Shown here piece after piece: positions 1-6,033 of a stretch of DNA of 11,676 nucleotides. The stretch's first letter is position 1, and every line of letters begins with the position of its first letter. The stretch covers positions 1 through 11,676 of the forward strand of contig CAYOWC010000144.1 of assembly GCA_964407525.1 (NCBI GenBank). The letters are read 5' to 3'. The notes beneath the pieces were generated by a model. It saw nothing but the letters and a program-made list of their open reading frames with translations. It was not told where the DNA came from and ran no database searches. The position numbers and the translations under genes were made by a program. This DNA is from DUZB01 sp964407525 (GTDB lineage: Bacteria; Desulfobacterota; DSM-4660; Desulfatiglandales; Desulfatiglandaceae).

Positions 1-190
1 GATTCCGGAAAATCAGGGCGTTCTTTTCGGGGTCAGCTGAAAGGATATACTTCAGCGGCTGTAGATTCCCCCCTGATGGGGAGTACCTGGCGAGGTCCAC
101 AAGTTCTCTTAACGTATTCATTCCGATGGCGGTTTCCTGATAAAACCTCCTGTAACTTCTGCTTTTTCGTATTACATCATCAAACATCAT
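1..190 (-). CDS. Nitroreductase family protein, N-terminal part (cut by window edge)
   Basis: Reading the minus strand from the ATG at 190 gives 63 uninterrupted codons to the window edge, so the C-terminus is missing. The N-terminus has an Arg-Ser-Tyr-Arg-Arg-Phe segment near residues 11-16, followed by a SPSGGNLQPLKY motif near residues 38-49. Both are typical of the FMN-binding N-terminal region of nitroreductase-fold proteins, which use NAD(P)H to reduce nitro compounds, quinones or flavins. The substrate cannot be told from this fragment. A Shine-Dalgarno sequence AAAGGAGG lies at 193-200. Two ATG codons are adjacent (190 and 187), and the second has the better spacing (5 nt), so the true start may be 187. 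The gene lies 34 bp downstream of the FGGY kinase on the same strand and is probably co-transcribed with it. Confidence 0.8.
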   Translation of the reverse strand, partial: MMFDDVIRKSRSYRRFYQETAIGMNTLRELVDLARYSPSGGNLQPLKYILSADPEKNALIFRN

Positions 191-224
191 ATCCTCCTTT
201 TAAAATTCATTTGATTTAATAAGG

Positions 225-1568
225 CTAATGGTTCTGGAGAAATTTCCGGCCCAGCATGGCCGCGCCTTTTAGAGAAGATTCCTTCTCGAAAAGGTATTCA
301 CTGTTTTTCAGCCATTGCTTTTTGGCACGGATCAAGGCCGGATTCACAGCTCCTCCGGAGACCAGAATTCTGTCTTTCAGAGGCATTTCAATGGAGACTT
401 CTTTCAAATTCTCTCGCTGATACCGGCATAGACCTCTCACCAAAGCAGCAAGCAATTCAGCCCGGGAAGTCTCCTGGGTCAACCCCCTGAATTCAGCTTT
501 CAGGGGGTCCAGTGAGTAACGCGACCCCATCAGGTAAGGGACATAAATAACGCCACTTTCTTTCTCCAGCCACTCATCTATGGCCAGCGGCATGAAATCC
601 TCGAAAAACTCACGATCCCTCATCTCAGAGCAGAAAAGACTTTTGAACCATTCGAAAGCCTTGCCTCCGGCATTCATCACGTAAAAGGAAAACCAGCGGT
701 CTGGGAGCACATGGGTCCGAATATTGTAATTCTTGGAAGGAAAGCATTTCGAGAGGCAAACCATGGTGATTTCACAGGTACCGTTGATGTTGAAGATTTC
801 GCCGGGTTCCCGTAAACCAACGGAAAAGGCGGCCAGAACAGCATCATTGCCGCCGATCAAAACAGCCGGTTCCTTTTTCATACCAAATTGGTCGGCAAGA
901 TTTTTTTTCAAACGGCCGGTGCTTTGGTAGGCCGGTATCAGTTCGGGCAGCTGATTTATCGACAGTCCAAATTCATGAAGGGTATCTTCACACCAGGTCA
1001 AATCATTGCTCACGGTGTTGTACATTGCCGTCAGGGAGGCGGAAGAGGGATCCATGGCAAATTTTTCGGAAAGCCATTTTGCCATAAACGTGTTGGAGTG
1101 CCCGAAGACATACGTTTTCTTAAATATATCAGGGAGATTATCTTTAATCCACAAAAGGCTGGCCAGCGAGCAACCACCGGCAACAGGCATATTTCCTGTG
1201 GTATGTAACAGCCGGGTCATCCCGATTCTGCGAATAATGTCCTGAGCTTGTACCCGGGAGCGCTGGTCCAGCATGAGAATGGCCGGGTAAAGGGCCTTCC
1301 CCTCACTATCCATGGCCGTAAACCCAGGAGTGGTGCCGGAAAGGGAAATAACCTCAATTGCAGGCATGAACTCAGCCATCTCTTTACATCCATCTGCAAA
1401 TGCCTGTTGCCATTTCTCAGGCTCAATATCGCTGAAGAGTCCATCATTGTACGTATTGATTGCATACTCTTGAGAGTATTGTCGGATCAGTTCAAGAGCA
1501 TTGCCGTTTTCTTTGAAAACGCCCATTTTCATGGCCGTAGTACCAACATCAACGCTGAGGGTCGTCAT
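225..1568 (-). CDS. FGGY-family carbohydrate kinase
   Basis: The 447-residue product is an ATP-dependent sugar or polyol kinase of the FGGY family (xylulokinase/gluconokinase/glycerol kinase fold). The N-terminal phosphate-1 loop appears as DVGTT at residues 7-11. The catalytic base region GGND is at 239-242, with Asp242 as the likely base. A second phosphate-binding loop, NINGTCE, is at 260-266, and the adenosine-site glycine motif VSGGAVNP is near residue 403. At 447 residues it is somewhat shorter than typical 480-510 residue members, but both actin-like domains seem complete. The sugar specificity cannot be assigned; xylulose-like, gluconate-like and tetronate-like substrates are all possible. 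The start at 1568 has a good ribosome-binding site (AAAGGAGCAG within 1575-1585). A large hairpin lies directly upstream in the leader (see 1589-1645). The downstream neighbour is a nitroreductase. Confidence 0.9.
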   Translation of the reverse strand: MTTLSVDVGTTAMKMGVFKENGNALELIRQYSQEYAINTYNDGLFSDIEPEKWQQAFADGCKEMAEFMPAIEVISLSGTTPGFTAMDSEGKALYPAILMLDQRSRVQAQDIIRRIGMTRLLHTTGNMPVAGGCSLASLLWIKDNLPDIFKKTYVFGHSNTFMAKWLSEKFAMDPSSASLTAMYNTVSNDLTWCEDTLHEFGLSINQLPELIPAYQSTGRLKKNLADQFGMKKEPAVLIGGNDAVLAAFSVGLREPGEIFNINGTCEITMVCLSKCFPSKNYNIRTHVLPDRWFSFYVMNAGGKAFEWFKSLFCSEMRDREFFEDFMPLAIDEWLEKESGVIYVPYLMGSRYSLDPLKAEFRGLTQETSRAELLAALVRGLCRYQRENLKEVSIEMPLKDRILVSGGAVNPALIRAKKQWLKNSEYLFEKESSLKGAAMLGRKFLQNH

Positions 1569-1588
1569 ATCTACCTGCTCCTTTGAAT

Positions 1589-1645
1589 AAAAAAAGGATC
1601 TTGCCTTTTCAGCTCTACGCCGATTAGCGTGAAGAATCCTTTTTT
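1589..1645 (-). promoter_or_regulatory. Leader hairpin / possible attenuator before the FGGY kinase
   Basis: Ten-base arms AAAAAAGGAT (1590-1599) and ATCCTTTTTT (1636-1645) are perfectly complementary and enclose 36 nt that hold an inner ACGC/GCGT stem. On the minus strand the structure ends in a run of seven T residues about 4 nt before the kinase's Shine-Dalgarno sequence. A terminator this close to a ribosome-binding site would act on the kinase messenger itself, as an attenuator or ligand-responsive leader. It could instead simply end read-through from yciH. I do not recognise a known riboswitch class in the loop. Confidence 0.45.
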
Positions 1646-1655
1646 CGGGAACTGA

Positions 1656-1785
1656 GGTGTCAGGTTTCGGGTGTCAGGTTTCAGTATCTGCTATTCCTAA
1701 TTTTCTGGTTCTAATAACCATAACTATTGGTTATTAAGTTGAATAGGATGAATGCGGCCAGGTTTTTTCCTGACACCTGACACCT
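1656..1785. repeat. Heptad-armed inverted-repeat element E1
   Basis: The left arm holds two exact copies of GGTGTCAGGTTTC (1656-1668 and 1670-1682; period 14, i.e. two heptads). The right arm (1769-1785) reads TGACACC twice with period 7, in the opposite sense. Nested inside are CTATTC/GAATAG (1691-1696 and 1741-1746) and a perfect 9-bp dyad TAATAACCA (1712-1720) / TGGTTATTA (1728-1736) with a 7-nt centre. The whole 130-bp block can snap back on itself. It lies between yciH and the kinase leader and contains no ORF. The central 9-7-9 dyad could also be an operator, but its place at the middle of the element favours a structural origin. Confidence 0.65.
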
Positions 1786-1794
1786 GGAATCTAA

Positions 1795-2160
1795 TTATCC
1801 ACCAGATTTTTTCACCCTATATCCTGACCTGGACAGCTCTTCCATGAGCAAATCCCGGTGATCACCTTGAATTTCAATAACTCCTGATTTAATGGTGCCC
1901 CCTGTCCCACATTTTTGTTTCAACTGCTTGGCCAGTTTTTTTAGCGCCTGTTCATCAAGAGGAACACCTGTAATTAAGGTCACGCCCGAACCTTTACGTC
2001 CTTTGGTTTCTCGTCCCACCCTCACAATGCCGTCATCAGGAATTCCACGCTTAGTATTCCGACAGACACATTGGGAGATCGGTTTACCACACACAGGACA
2101 ACCTTTCCCAAACTCGGTGGAATATACGATACCTGCATTCGACTTTTTTTTTGATTTCAT
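1795..2160 (-). CDS. yciH: YciH/SUI1-type translation factor (eIF1 homologue)
   Basis: The 121-residue product is a bacterial SUI1-domain protein. YciH-type proteins are thought to act at the ribosome during start-codon selection. The N-terminal part has a four-cysteine motif (Cys21, Cys24, Cys31, Cys33) that looks like a zinc knuckle. The SUI1 core follows at about residues 55-118, with the basic, glycine-rich segment GRKGSGVTLITGVP and the later KCGTGGTIKSGVIEIQGDHRD typical of the family. The length matches usual bacterial YciH (about 105-120 residues). A GAGGG ribosome-binding site lies 4 nt upstream of the ATG. The promoter region overlaps inverted-repeat element E2. The gene lies downstream of the NYN ribonuclease and RhlE helicase genes on the same strand, which gives an RNA and translation setting. 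Confidence 0.93.
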   Translation of the reverse strand: MKSKKKSNAGIVYSTEFGKGCPVCGKPISQCVCRNTKRGIPDDGIVRVGRETKGRKGSGVTLITGVPLDEQALKKLAKQLKQKCGTGGTIKSGVIEIQGDHRDLLMEELSRSGYRVKKSGG

Positions 2161-2173
2161 GGATCCCTCTCTG

Positions 2174-2346
2174 CAGACCTCGTCAAATAGTTAAGTGGTC
2201 GACTTGTTGAGTTGGAAAATAAGCACGTGAAATCAACATATTACCGATCCAAATCCATCAGGTATCCAATTTTGAAGCAAAAAGATCAAAATCAAACCAT
2301 AACGACCACTTAACCTCTAAACAACTAAACCACTTAACGAGGTCTG
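2174..2346. repeat. Octad-armed inverted-repeat element E2
   Basis: Outer arms CAGACCTCGT (2174-2183) and ACGAGGTCTG (2337-2346) are perfect complements. Inner arms GTTAAGTGGTCG (2190-2201) and CGACCACTTAAC (2303-2314) are a perfect 12-bp pair. On the minus strand the right arm reads TTAAGTGG, TTTAGTTG, TTTAGAGG, TTAAGTGG, an 8-nt degenerate tandem repeat. A smaller hairpin ATTTTGA (2269-2275) / TCAAAAT (2286-2292) lies inside. The element fills the space between the NYN gene and yciH, and its left end abuts the yciH ribosome-binding site. There is no ORF in it. Confidence 0.7.
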
Positions 2347-2363
2347 TTCTGGATGGAGTTGGT

Positions 2364-3098
2364 CTATTTTTTCCGCTTATTGCGAAGATAAAGGGCCTTT
2401 GATTTGGTGGTACCAATCTGCCTTGCTTCCATATCAAAAAGCTTTGTTGCGGAAACCAACTCACCCAGTTTTCCATACCCGTAATTGCGCGGGTCAAACT
2501 CAGATGACTGTTTCGCGATGTTACTGCCAACAGAGGCAAGATGAGCCCACCCACTTTCATCGGAGGACGCATCCACTGCATTACGCAGCAGGTTTACCAA
2601 TTTCGTATCCTTTTTTAACTGGCTGCTGGTTTTTTTGGCAATCGCTTCACTTTCATCAGTCTTCGCACGAAGGACCTCTGTATAAATGAATTTATCACAA
2701 GCAGAAACAAAAGCCGAAGGCGTCTTTTTCTCACCAAAACCATACACTAATAATCCTGATTCCCTGATTCTTGAGGCCAGCTTCGTAAAATCACTGTCGC
2801 TCGATACGATGCAGAATCCGTTAAAATTGTTCGTATACAATAAGTCCATTGCATCAATAATCATCGCGCTATCGGTGGCGTTTTTCCCTTTTGTGTAGGC
2901 AAATTGCTGCACTGGCTGAATAGAATGTTGCAACAGGACCTCTTTCCATCCCTTCAGGCCGGGAGCCGTCCAATCGCCATAGATCCTCTTAACACTGGCT
3001 GTCCCGTAATTTGCGATCTCTACCAGTAAACCATCTACAATGCTTGGTTGAGCATTATCCGCGTCTATAAGAACTGCCAGCTTGTCTGTATTTTCCAT
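2364..3098 (-). CDS. NYN-domain putative ribonuclease with C-terminal OST-HTH/LOTUS domain
   Basis: The 244-residue product has an N-terminal NYN (PIN-like) nuclease domain at about 5-145. The expected acidic residues are visible: Asp12 and Asp14 in IDADN, Asp76 in the TDSAM segment with Asp82 after it, and Asp101 and Asp103 in SSDSDF. Such residues coordinate Mg2+ in this fold. The C-terminal part, about 163-240, matches the OST-HTH/LOTUS winged-helix fold (the GWAHLASVGSNI and FDPRNYGYGKLGELV segments), an RNA-binding module. The NYN plus LOTUS arrangement is common in bacterial DUF88/LabA-like proteins and is related to eukaryotic MARF1. The likely role is RNA cleavage or processing, but the target is unknown. 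The catalytic acids are intact. The gene lies 119 bp downstream of rhlE on the same strand, with its own promoter-like block at 3146-3176. Confidence 0.9.
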   Translation of the reverse strand: MENTDKLAVLIDADNAQPSIVDGLLVEIANYGTASVKRIYGDWTAPGLKGWKEVLLQHSIQPVQQFAYTKGKNATDSAMIIDAMDLLYTNNFNGFCIVSSDSDFTKLASRIRESGLLVYGFGEKKTPSAFVSACDKFIYTEVLRAKTDESEAIAKKTSSQLKKDTKLVNLLRNAVDASSDESGWAHLASVGSNIAKQSSEFDPRNYGYGKLGELVSATKLFDMEARQIGTTKSKALYLRNKRKK

Positions 3099-3145
3099 AG
3101 TTTTCTACTCTCCCGAATTCGTCTAAGGCTCTTAATCATAGTATA

Positions 3146-3176
3146 TCACTACCATATTCGACAAAATGAGTCAAAA
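3146..3176 (-). promoter_or_regulatory. Promoter-like block upstream of the NYN gene
   Basis: On the minus strand a TTGACT -35-like hexamer (3169-3174) is followed after 17 bp by TAGTGA (3146-3151), preceded by TGn as in an extended -10. An alternative -10, TATGAT, lies at 3135-3140. The 28-nt stretch 3149-3176 is identical at 24 positions, without gaps, to 5818-5845 upstream of the iron-sulfur gene. That argues for a shared promoter or regulator site. The -10 match is weak, so the assignment rests mainly on the repetition. Confidence 0.45.
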
Positions 3177-3217
3177 ACCAGCGTTCAACCTATTTTGGAT
3201 CATGTTCGAACCACGGA

Positions 3218-4594
3218 TTATCGTGATTTTTTCGAAGAACGCGATTTTGAACGGGATATCCTTTTCCCCGCCTTTTTTTTCCTGCCGGATCGGGATTTCG
3301 ATTTCCGTCCCGAGGTTTTGCCGGAGCCTGTTGTCTTTGCAGCACAGGTTTGGGATCGCTCTTTTGACGCATTTTTTCCGGCAACCAGTTCCTTTATGGC
3401 CGGGTCTGCTCTTTTTTCACTGGAAGGGTTATTGGGGCGAAAGAGAATAAAATCCGGAACGTCGCTCCCCTCTGTATAACCGTCAATCTTTTCCACCGGG
3501 ATCTTCTGCTTCAAAAGCTTTTCAATGGCATGAAGATACGGTTTTTCTTCGTGACTTACCAGGGAGACGGCAATGCCGCTTACACCTGCACGGCCGGTGC
3601 GCCCGATACGGTGAACATAATCTTCGGGAACACCCGGCATATCGTAATTGACCACATAGGGCAGGTTGCTGATGTCCAGGCCTCTTGCGGCCACATCCGT
3701 TGCCACGAGGATGCGGATCTCACCGTTTTTAAACGCCTTCAGGGTCCGTGTCCGAAAAGATTGGCTCTTATTGCCGTGCAGGGCAACAGCGCTGATCCCT
3801 TGTGCGACGAGTTTCACCGTCAGCTTATCTGCCCCGTATTTCGTGCGGGTAAAAACCAGTACCTGGGTCCAGTTTCCTTTGGCGATCAGATGGATAAGAA
3901 GTGTTCGTTTATTCAATCGGTCCACCAGGTGAACCTTCTGAACAACCGATTCTGCCGCCATATTGTCGGGCGTCACCTCAATAAATTCTGGGTCCTGCAG
4001 CATTTTTCCGGCAAGATTCCGGATTTGCTGGGTGTAGGTAGCGGAAAAAAGCATGGTCCTGCGCTCAGTTGGAACGAGATCGAGGATCTCGGAAATCTCC
4101 TCACTGAATCCCAGATCCAGCATTCTATCCGCCTCATCGAAAACCAGAAACTCTATGCGGGAAAGATTCAGACGCCTCCGAGCGACAAGATCCAAAAGGC
4201 GGCCCGGTGTGGCCACAAGAATATCGACACCACGCTTCAAGCGACTGATCTGAGGATGAACAAGAACCCCTCCGTGAACCACGGTGCATCGCATGGTGGC
4301 TCTCCTTGCATAGGCCTTGATACTCTCTCCCACCTGAAGCGCCAGTTCCCGTGTGGGGGTCAACACAAGTGCTCTGGGATGTCGCCCCTTGCCGTCCTGA
4401 CGACTAAGAATTTCGACCAAAGGAAGTGCAAACGCATCTGTTTTTCCCGTTCCGGTCTGGGCGCGGGCAAGAATATCCCGTCCTTCGAGAATAATAGGAA
4501 TGGCCTTGCGCTGTATGAGGGTCGGGGCAATGTACCCTTTGGACTTAATGGCTTTAAGCAGTTCGACCCGAAGGCCCAGCAGTTCAAATGACAT
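3218..4594 (-). CDS. rhlE: DEAD-box RNA helicase, RhlE type
   Basis: The 458-residue product is an ATP-dependent RNA helicase. All core motifs are present in order: the N-terminal Q motif (PTLIQ, 24-28), motif I AQTGTGKT (45-52), PTRELA (80-85), TPGR (129-132), DEAD (153-156), SAT (184-186), then VLVFTRTK, DVAARGLDI and HRIGRTGRAG in the second RecA domain. After the core, from about residue 385, comes a strongly basic Lys/Arg/Ser-rich tail typical of RhlE-like proteins, which probably binds RNA non-specifically. The predicted role is unwinding of RNA duplexes in ribosome assembly or messenger decay, often important in the cold. The ATG at 4594 has only a modest AGGA ribosome-binding site. 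The gene precedes the NYN nuclease on the same strand. Two 12-bp direct repeats lie in its upstream region. Confidence 0.95.
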   Translation of the reverse strand: MSFELLGLRVELLKAIKSKGYIAPTLIQRKAIPIILEGRDILARAQTGTGKTDAFALPLVEILSRQDGKGRHPRALVLTPTRELALQVGESIKAYARRATMRCTVVHGGVLVHPQISRLKRGVDILVATPGRLLDLVARRRLNLSRIEFLVFDEADRMLDLGFSEEISEILDLVPTERRTMLFSATYTQQIRNLAGKMLQDPEFIEVTPDNMAAESVVQKVHLVDRLNKRTLLIHLIAKGNWTQVLVFTRTKYGADKLTVKLVAQGISAVALHGNKSQSFRTRTLKAFKNGEIRILVATDVAARGLDISNLPYVVNYDMPGVPEDYVHRIGRTGRAGVSGIAVSLVSHEEKPYLHAIEKLLKQKIPVEKIDGYTEGSDVPDFILFRPNNPSSEKRADPAIKELVAGKNASKERSQTCAAKTTGSGKTSGRKSKSRSGRKKKAGKRISRSKSRSSKKSR

Positions 4595-4610
4595 GGTATA
4601 ATCCTGTGTT

Positions 4611-4647
4611 GATAGTTTTTAATTCAGTTAGAACCGATAGTTTTTAA
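4611..4647. repeat. Pair of 12-bp direct repeats upstream of rhlE
   Basis: GATAGTTTTTAA occurs at 4611-4622 and again at 4636-4647, 25 bp apart, in the 65-bp space between the iron-sulfur gene and rhlE. Repeats at this spacing before a start codon could be a regulator site or part of the leader. No clear -35/-10 pair stands out. Confidence 0.5.
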
Positions 4648-4659
4648 AACAATGTGTTT

Positions 4660-5739
4660 TCATATGCTTATATTTGAAATACCCCTCGTTTCCGCCATGA
4701 ATGCCATTTGCCCTGCAGCATTGGCAGGAGGCGTGCGGCGAAGAGCTTGAGATTTCAGGATCAATTGAATGGCTTCCTCCGGGCAGGCCGCTACGCACAG
4801 CCCACAACCTATGCACCGGTCCAGGTTGATCTCAGCCAATTCATCCTTATTCATTTTAATCGCTCCTATCTGGCATCTTTCCAGACAGGTTTCACAGCTG
4901 CTGCATTCTTTCTGGTCCACTTCGGCGAAATAGTTAGAAAAAACCATTTCCGCCGGTTTCGGGTGTCTGTTCAGGGAAGTCAGGACGCCGCAGCAATCAC
5001 TGCAGCAGTTACACATTCCTCCGGGATTCACGGATGTAGCCGGCTGGGTAACCAGGCCGGACTCCTGGGCTTCGGTCAATATTTTTATGGCTTCATCCGT
5101 CCCGACCTCACGTCCTATACCCCTATCGACATAGTACTGTCCCATGGACCCGAACATGAAACAAGCCTCAAGGGGCTTATCACAGCCCTGATTGACCAGT
5201 TTTTTCTGCTTTCTGCAGATGCAGTCGGTGACCACTATCTTGTCGGCCTTTCGGAGGATCTCGCTCGCGTCCTCATAGGCCGCGACATTGTGCATGACCT
5301 CTATTGTACGCTGAACAGGGACCGTGCGCAAGAAAGCGGCCGCCCCCGTAGTCATCGCCTTATGGAATCCCTCCTGCATGTATTTCTCCACCAGACCTGC
5401 AAGACGGCGACCCAGATTTCCAATCTGAAACTCGAACAGCCCGTGTACGAAAGGAATGGCCCCGTATTTGACCGCATTTCCCCTCTTTAAACGAAACAAA
5501 AGCCCCTTATTATACATATCGCTCAGTTGCGCGGCAACTTGATCGGCTGGCCTGCCTATACGATGAGCCACATCTTCCGGGGGTTCGAGCTTCTGCGTAA
5601 GATTCAAAAACACCCCGGCATCTGCCTCAGTAAAAAGTTCCTTGAGGATCTCAAGCTCAATACCGGAATTCGTAGCAGGAAAACCCAGCGAATACCCATC
5701 CAGCCGTTTCTGTAATTCCCTGAAAATACTAACTGGCAT
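4660..5739 (-). CDS. Winged-helix / multi-cluster 4Fe-4S binding protein
   Basis: The 359-residue product is an iron-sulfur protein of unknown exact role. Residues 1-90 look like a winged-helix region. A middle domain carries two unusual cysteine sets, Cys173-x-Cys175 with Cys186 and Cys193 (the last before a Phe-Met-Phe-Gly segment), and a dense group at 243, 245, 246, 249 and 250. The C-terminus has two ferredoxin-type motifs, Cys279/282/285/289 and Cys309/312/315/319, each followed by a bacterial-ferredoxin-like segment. It has no signal peptide, so it is cytoplasmic. I place the start at the ATG at 5739, not the in-frame ATG codons further upstream, because GGAGG at 5745-5749 sits 5 nt before it and overlaps the upstream codons. 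Proteins of this kind are common in sulfate reducers and related anaerobes and are presumed electron carriers or redox-sensing adaptors. Confidence 0.85.
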   Translation of the reverse strand: MPVSIFRELQKRLDGYSLGFPATNSGIELEILKELFTEADAGVFLNLTQKLEPPEDVAHRIGRPADQVAAQLSDMYNKGLLFRLKRGNAVKYGAIPFVHGLFEFQIGNLGRRLAGLVEKYMQEGFHKAMTTGAAAFLRTVPVQRTIEVMHNVAAYEDASEILRKADKIVVTDCICRKQKKLVNQGCDKPLEACFMFGSMGQYYVDRGIGREVGTDEAIKILTEAQESGLVTQPATSVNPGGMCNCCSDCCGVLTSLNRHPKPAEMVFSNYFAEVDQKECSSCETCLERCQIGAIKMNKDELAEINLDRCIGCGLCVAACPEEAIQLILKSQALRRTPPANAAGQMAFMAETRGISNISI

Positions 5740-5814
5740 TTTATCCTCCATAAAATTCCAAACCAACTATGGACGTCCTCTTCTCTAATTTATCTTCCCA
5801 AATGCGCTGGATTA

Positions 5815-5845
5815 CTTCTATCATATTCAAGAAGATGAGTCAAAA
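5815..5845 (-). promoter_or_regulatory. Promoter-like block upstream of the iron-sulfur gene
   Basis: On the minus strand TTGACT (5838-5843) is followed after 17 bp by TAGAAG (5815-5820), with TGn just before it. The stretch 5818-5845 matches 3149-3176 upstream of the NYN gene at 24 of 28 positions. It lies 76 bp before the iron-sulfur protein start and about 90 bp from an opposing promoter for the hydrolase gene. Confidence 0.5.
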
Positions 5846-5858
5846 GCGGGACTGTGCC

Positions 5859-5927
5859 TCTGCAACTTCTTTTGTTGCTGAAACCACCAAAGAGCTTAAA
5901 ATAGATAATCTGCAATCTTTTGTTGCA
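5859..5927. repeat. Imperfect direct repeat of a small hairpin
   Basis: Two similar words, each starting TCTGCAA and ending TCTTTTGTTGC, begin at 5859 and 5909. Each folds as a short GCAA(C)/(G)TTGC hairpin. They lie between the two divergent promoters. The function is unknown. Confidence 0.35.
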
Positions 5928-5936
5928 TTCAAATTC

Positions 5937-5966
5937 TTGACAATCATGGACATTATTGGTTATCTT
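5937..5966 (+). promoter_or_regulatory. Probable sigma-70 promoter of the MetX-like hydrolase
   Basis: A full-consensus TTGACA (5937-5942) is separated by 18 bp from TATCTT (5961-5966). Transcription would start near 5973, giving a leader of about 60 nt before the GTG start. Confidence 0.55.
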
Positions 5967-6033
5967 TTTGAAAGTCATTTGTTGGATAAATATCTTGTGA
6001 TAATCTAAAAACTGTTTACTTCGGAGGTGAAAT

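Noticed and set aside
3530..4591. Long plus-strand open frame of 353 codons opposite rhlE
   Set aside because: It is antisense to a gene with every DEAD-box motif and shows no protein-like domain of its own.
4708..5490. Plus-strand open frame of 260 codons opposite the iron-sulfur gene
   Set aside because: It is a shadow of a clearly conserved cysteine-motif protein on the other strand.
5740..5766. Longer N-terminus for the iron-sulfur protein from the upstream ATG at 5766
   Set aside because: The extra nine codons contain the ribosome-binding site GGAGG of the internal ATG at 5739, which is the better start.
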